Part shown: piece after piece, positions 44,318 to 47,948 of the stretch
Layout of the letters: each line of letters opens with the position of its first letter
Numbering within the stretch: position 1 is the stretch's first letter
Source of the DNA: LH-M37 sp965602855
Lineage (GTDB): Bacteria > Pseudomonadota > Gammaproteobacteria > SZUA-229
Direction: 5' to 3'
Assembly (NCBI GenBank): GCA_965602855.1
Contig: CBFCZV010000021.1
Location: 1 to 47,948 of the forward strand
DNA length: 47,948 nt
Program-made: the position numbers and the translations under genes
The notes under the pieces: generated by a model
The model's input: only the letters and a program-made list of their open reading frames with translations
The model's database searches: none
Told to the model about the DNA's origin: nothing

Positions 44318-47300
44318 CTAACAGTTATATAAAGCGGGGTCCGTCAGCATTTTCTCAGCTTCCACCACCGTTACTGGCCTTGAAAAATAATAGCCCTGAA
44401 TATTGTTACAGCCTAACTCTTCTAGTATTGATAACTGCTCCCTGGTTTCAACCCCTTCTGCAAGTACATCCATATTAAAATTTCTAGCCACAGCAATTAT
44501 GGTTTTAACCATATCAATATGTTCTTTTCCAGCCGCAAGCTTGGAAATAAAACTCCGGTCAATTTTTAAGGTGTCGAATGGAAAATTATGAATATAACTT
44601 AACGATGAATAACCGGTGCCAAAATCATCTAGATATAAACGAATATCTCGGCTCTTTAGATCTCTAAGCATCTGCGCCGCCGTTTCTGGATTATCCATTA
44701 ATATGTTTTCAGTAATTTCCAGGCGCAAATTAGTGGTGTCAAATGAAATAGATCTCATATAATTATCAATTTGTGAAACAAGATCTTTTCTAAGGAACTG
44801 TATTGGCGATAAGTTAACACTCACATATAGTGATTTATGTTCTGGATAACCTTCATTCCACAGCTTTATCTGCCTGCATGATTCCTGTAAGACCCAAAAA
44901 CCAATCTCATTAATAAGCCCCGTTTCTTCTGCAATAGGAATAAACTCATCAGGATAGACAAGACCACGTTCCGGACTATTCCACCGAACTAACGATTCGA
45001 ATCCAATAATCTGATTATCTTTTATAGATATAATGGGCTGTAAATGAATACAAAATTCTTTTCGCTCAACCGCACGTCGCAGTTCAGTTTCAATTTTCAA
45101 TATTTCAACAGCATGTGCATGCATTTTTTCATCAAAAACTTCTGTATGACCACTGCCTTTTCGTTTTGCACGATACATAGCAATATCAGCATCACGCAAT
45201 AAATCACTGTGCGTCTCATAAGACGCCAGACCTGGAACAATACCAATACTTGTTGATGTAAACACTTCATTGCGTTGTAGTTGCAATGGGTTGACCAGCT
45301 CCTGATGAATTCGATTAGCAGTATGATAAGCATCTGAAATATCTTCAATATCATCCAGAAGAATTGCAAATTCATCACCACCTAATCTTGCAACAGTATC
45401 TATCTGACGAACACAGTGTTCCAGACGCTGAGCTACATGATCTAGCACCTGATCACCTACCGTATGCCCCAGGCTGTCATTAATATTTTTAAACCGGTCA
45501 AGGTCTAAAAAAAGAACGGCATACATGAATGTTGACTGTCTTTTTGTATGTTTGATGCATTGATCAAGACGATCAATAAATAATGCTCGGTTAGGCAGAT
45601 CCGTTAACTCATCATAATAGGCATAACGTTGTAGCTTTTCCTCATTCTGATGCTGCAGTATTATATTTCCTAACGTATTAGCTATAGTCTCTAAAAAATT
45701 TAGCTCATCATCATTTGAATCATGACCATGATCCAGATACAAATTGAGCACGCCCATAAGCTTAAGCCCAGAATTAATGGGAATACAATAATGGCCATGC
45801 TCCTGCATGCCTTCATATTCTGTTGTATGTTCATCATTTATACAGCTAGTATAAATTGCCTGTCGTGACTGAGCTGTCTTGCCACACAGGCAGTCACCAA
45901 ATTTTACCCGACTACATTTTTTTTGAATTGCTTCAGAAACACCGCATTGCGCTGCCATTCTTAAGCCTTCTGAATCTTCATCTACTACAAAAATTATCCC
46001 GGTACCCTGTAGTCTCAGCCAGGGCGTAGACAAAATGATATCCAACGACTGTTCAAGTTTTTCCTTAAATGAGATTGAACGTGTAGAAATTTCAAGCACA
46101 GAGGCGATAACCCGTTGCGAATGGTAGTCGTTGTTAATTTGTGCCGCAGCTTTCTTTTGCTCACTCATATCACGAATGAAGGCGCTAAAGGATGGCTTCC
46201 CATCCACGATGATAGGCGCTATGGTAAGTTCCACTGGAAATTCATCACCATTCTTTTTGAGCGCTGTCACTTCCATACGACTGTTTAGAGCTTTACCTTC
46301 ACCCGTGTCGAGAAAATTCTTAATACCATCAAGGTGCTGCCGACGGTATTTCTCTGGAATAATAAGTTCAGCCAGTCTGGCTCCCATAGCCTCATCTGAC
46401 GACCAGCCAAATATTACTTCTGCATGCTGATTCCAGCCTGTCACTTCATCCATTGCATTAATAGTAATAACGGCATCCAGTGAAGTACTAAGAATAGCGC
46501 GTGTTCGTGCCTCATTTTCATGCAAAGCGATATAGGCCAAATTGCTTTCTTCAATTCCCCGAACAATCCTACGACTGCCTAATAGGGCACCGATCATACC
46601 AAGCACCCACAAAACACTATGACCTATACCAATTTGTGTGATTTTTTCATCCGCAGTCTGCTCAAGTTTTAATAATGGTACAGAGACACTCACACCACCA
46701 GCCACATCACCCTCTTTGTAGCCCTGATGCTGGTGGCAGGCCAGACATTTACCAGCCATTATCATCACGTGAATCAATCGTAAATAAGGCTCACCATCAA
46801 TTTCCGAAACCTCGGTAATTTCTTCTATGCCCGTTTCAAATGATTTGAGAGCACGTGCTTCCCAGAGATCGGGAGCATTGCTGGGGTTAAGTGGACGTAA
46901 ACTACTAATATTTCCCTGTGTCTTACTACTCTTATTAGCAATTTCATTAAACATCCGCACCATAAGTGCAGGATTAATCAAAGTCAGTACACGTCCGGAA
47001 GGTGTAGTTACATCTCGCTCAGGAATATATGAAATATAGGGATCAGGCTGAATTTCCTCAGTAACAGGAACATAAACACCACCATGTTTTGTCGCCCATT
47101 GACGAAATGTCAGATCTTTGAAAAAACTGGCTCTCAGCTCAGAACGAGCCTGCTCCATTATTAGTGAACGAACCTGCTGGTCATTCCAGAAAAATGACGC
47201 AACTATCGATAACGACCAAATAGAGATCATTACCCAAGTCCATGCTTTTATCCTTCTTTGATTAGTCTCAGAGACATGCTCACTAGCAAATGATGTCGAA

Positions 47301-47326
47301 GAGATTATTGAACCATGATCCTTCAT
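44318..47326 (-). CDS. Haem-sensor DUF3365-PAS-GAF-GGDEF-EAL c-di-GMP protein
   Basis: 1002 residues. Membrane helix 1 (about 30-48), a periplasmic DUF3365/Tll0287-like domain (about 50-225) with one covalent haem site, CLACH at 194-198 (bases 46733-46747), then helix 2 (about 231-250). PAS (about 270-390), a cysteine-rich GAF (about 405-560), GGDEF at 649-653 with an RxxD site (RQID) and a C-terminal EAL domain follow. The signature reads ESL (777-779) rather than EAL; the metal-binding Glu, NLSPIQF and DDFGTGYSSLSY are kept. It probably senses redox state or a haem ligand and tunes c-di-GMP. Confidence 0.9.
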   Translation of the reverse strand: MKDHGSIISSTSFASEHVSETNQRRIKAWTWVMISIWSLSIVASFFWNDQQVRSLIMEQARSELRASFFKDLTFRQWATKHGGVYVPVTEEIQPDPYISYIPERDVTTPSGRVLTLINPALMVRMFNEIANKSSKTQGNISSLRPLNPSNAPDLWEARALKSFETGIEEITEVSEIDGEPYLRLIHVMIMAGKCLACHQHQGYKEGDVAGGVSVSVPLLKLEQTADEKITQIGIGHSVLWVLGMIGALLGSRRIVRGIEESNLAYIALHENEARTRAILSTSLDAVITINAMDEVTGWNQHAEVIFGWSSDEAMGARLAELIIPEKYRRQHLDGIKNFLDTGEGKALNSRMEVTALKKNGDEFPVELTIAPIIVDGKPSFSAFIRDMSEQKKAAAQINNDYHSQRVIASVLEISTRSISFKEKLEQSLDIILSTPWLRLQGTGIIFVVDEDSEGLRMAAQCGVSEAIQKKCSRVKFGDCLCGKTAQSRQAIYTSCINDEHTTEYEGMQEHGHYCIPINSGLKLMGVLNLYLDHGHDSNDDELNFLETIANTLGNIILQHQNEEKLQRYAYYDELTDLPNRALFIDRLDQCIKHTKRQSTFMYAVLFLDLDRFKNINDSLGHTVGDQVLDHVAQRLEHCVRQIDTVARLGGDEFAILLDDIEDISDAYHTANRIHQELVNPLQLQRNEVFTSTSIGIVPGLASYETHSDLLRDADIAMYRAKRKGSGHTEVFDEKMHAHAVEILKIETELRRAVERKEFCIHLQPIISIKDNQIIGFESLVRWNSPERGLVYPDEFIPIAEETGLINEIGFWVLQESCRQIKLWNEGYPEHKSLYVSVNLSPIQFLRKDLVSQIDNYMRSISFDTTNLRLEITENILMDNPETAAQMLRDLKSRDIRLYLDDFGTGYSSLSYIHNFPFDTLKIDRSFISKLAAGKEHIDMVKTIIAVARNFNMDVLAEGVETREQLSILEELGCNNIQGYYFSRPVTVVEAEKMLTDPALYNC

Positions 47327-47416
47327 CTACAATTAATATGAATCATGATGACCCCACTACCCTTTAAATTTCTACTGATATGTGCTGATAGTAGCACACC
47401 AAATATTGTAAATTTT

Positions 47417-47436
47417 AATAGCTTTTTTAAGCTATT
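47417..47436. terminator. AT-rich hairpin between the CBS and haem-sensor genes
   Basis: AATAGCTT, loop TTTT, AAGCTATT: a perfect eight-base stem 46 bases after the CBS gene stop (minus strand) and before the haem-sensor gene. It may end CBS transcription, but the stem is AT-rich and the U tract poor. Confidence 0.35.
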
Positions 47437-47481
47437 TTCTACTCCAATCAGGTGTTATCAGTTCTTCACTCATATTTCTAT

Positions 47482-47931
47482 CTAAAATTTCGTAGCCAAT
47501 GTACATTGATATATTGCCTTATGCACATCCCCCATACTCACCATACCTACTAGCTCATTATCAACCGCAACTGGAATGCGTCTAAACTTTCTGCCGACCA
47601 TCATCGAAGCAGCCTGCAGAATATGCATCTCTGGTTTAATTGTAATTACAGCGGGCGTCATTACATCTTTCACGCTGAGATGAACAACATGGCTGTACTC
47701 ATCCATCTGTTCATCGTAATTGACCTTCGCAATACTGCCCATCAAATCCTCGAGTTTTGGAAACATTTTTCCCAATACATCGCTTTCAGCAACAATACCC
47801 GCCAACTTGCCATCATCCACAACCGGTATTCCGCTATAGCGATACAGGCACATTAGCGAAACCACCTCACCGAGTTTCTGGTCAGAAGTTACCGTACGTA
47901 AATTTGTTGTCATTATGTCTTTAACTAGCAT
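47482..47931 (-). CDS. Two-CBS-domain protein
   Basis: 149 residues made of two CBS domains: VKDIMTTNLRTVTSDQKLGE...YSGIPVVDDGKLAGIVAESD and VKDVMTPAVITIKPEMHILQ...FRRIPVAVDNELVGMVSMGD. No catalytic or membrane domain is attached. Such proteins bind adenine nucleotides and modulate partners. AGAGG eight bases before the ATG supports the start. The partner is unknown; the haem-sensor c-di-GMP gene lies downstream on the same strand. Confidence 0.92.
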   Translation of the reverse strand: MLVKDIMTTNLRTVTSDQKLGEVVSLMCLYRYSGIPVVDDGKLAGIVAESDVLGKMFPKLEDLMGSIAKVNYDEQMDEYSHVVHLSVKDVMTPAVITIKPEMHILQAASMMVGRKFRRIPVAVDNELVGMVSMGDVHKAIYQCTLATKF

Positions 47932-47948
47932 GGTGGAGCCTCTTATTT

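Noticed and set aside
1..47948. CRISPR array, insertion sequence or prophage
   Set aside because: No regularly spaced repeats, transposase, integrase or phage structural genes were seen.

Overview
The window looks like chromosomal core DNA of a gammaproteobacterium of moderate GC content. This rests on gene content (UbiC, a YrfG-type nucleotidase, the recG-ridA neighbourhood, MoaCDE, RmuC, HopJ, a GspN-containing type II secretion operon), not on a marker-gene tree, so genus is not called. Multihaem c-type cytochromes, a hemerythrin/NnrS-like cluster and molybdenum cofactor genes suggest a respiratorily flexible, probably aquatic organism. I see no insertion sequence, prophage or CRISPR array. 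No gene-free stretch exceeds about 260 bases.

Layout. Bases 2-8806 hold a type II secretion (T2SS) operon, gspE (5' end outside the window)-F-G-H-I-J-K-L-M-N. A rhombosortase gene lies on the opposite strand between gspF and gspG and overlaps the end of gspF. Bases 8819-13206 hold housekeeping genes: a cysteine-cluster protein, a YrfG-like nucleotidase, cysQ, a small membrane protein, an MBL-fold hydrolase and galE. Bases 13279-19153 hold a beta-propeller lipoprotein, a START-domain protein and a triheme cytochrome on the minus strand. Divergent from them is a hemerythrin-DUF2249-NnrS-like operon that may deal with nitric oxide or oxygen. Bases 19178-25805 hold HopJ, a thioredoxin/CcdA-like fusion, tRNA-Phe with nearby copies of its own fragments, mutY, moaC, moaDE, a Deg-type protease with a sigma-E-like promoter, and an FKBP isomerase. 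Bases 25886-33820 hold an Hpt protein, an OmpR-type regulator, a chemoreceptor, an AI-2E family exporter, rmuC, a Rieske protein, a TusA-like protein with a TetR regulator and a candidate operator, a cyclophilin and ubiC. Bases 33891-47931 hold a hybrid histidine kinase, recG, ridA, three cyclic-di-GMP proteins, mobB, a tetraheme cytochrome and a CBS-domain protein.

How parts may work together. The most coherent unusual part is 42074-47326. A secreted tetraheme cytochrome c gene is followed two bases later by a membrane GGDEF protein. Convergent to that is a 1002-residue protein joining a periplasmic CxxCH haem-binding domain to PAS-GAF-GGDEF-EAL output. This suggests a link between periplasmic redox or ligand state and c-di-GMP. 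The rhombosortase inside the T2SS operon suggests a coupled secretion and surface-processing pathway, although no GlyGly-CTERM substrate is encoded here.
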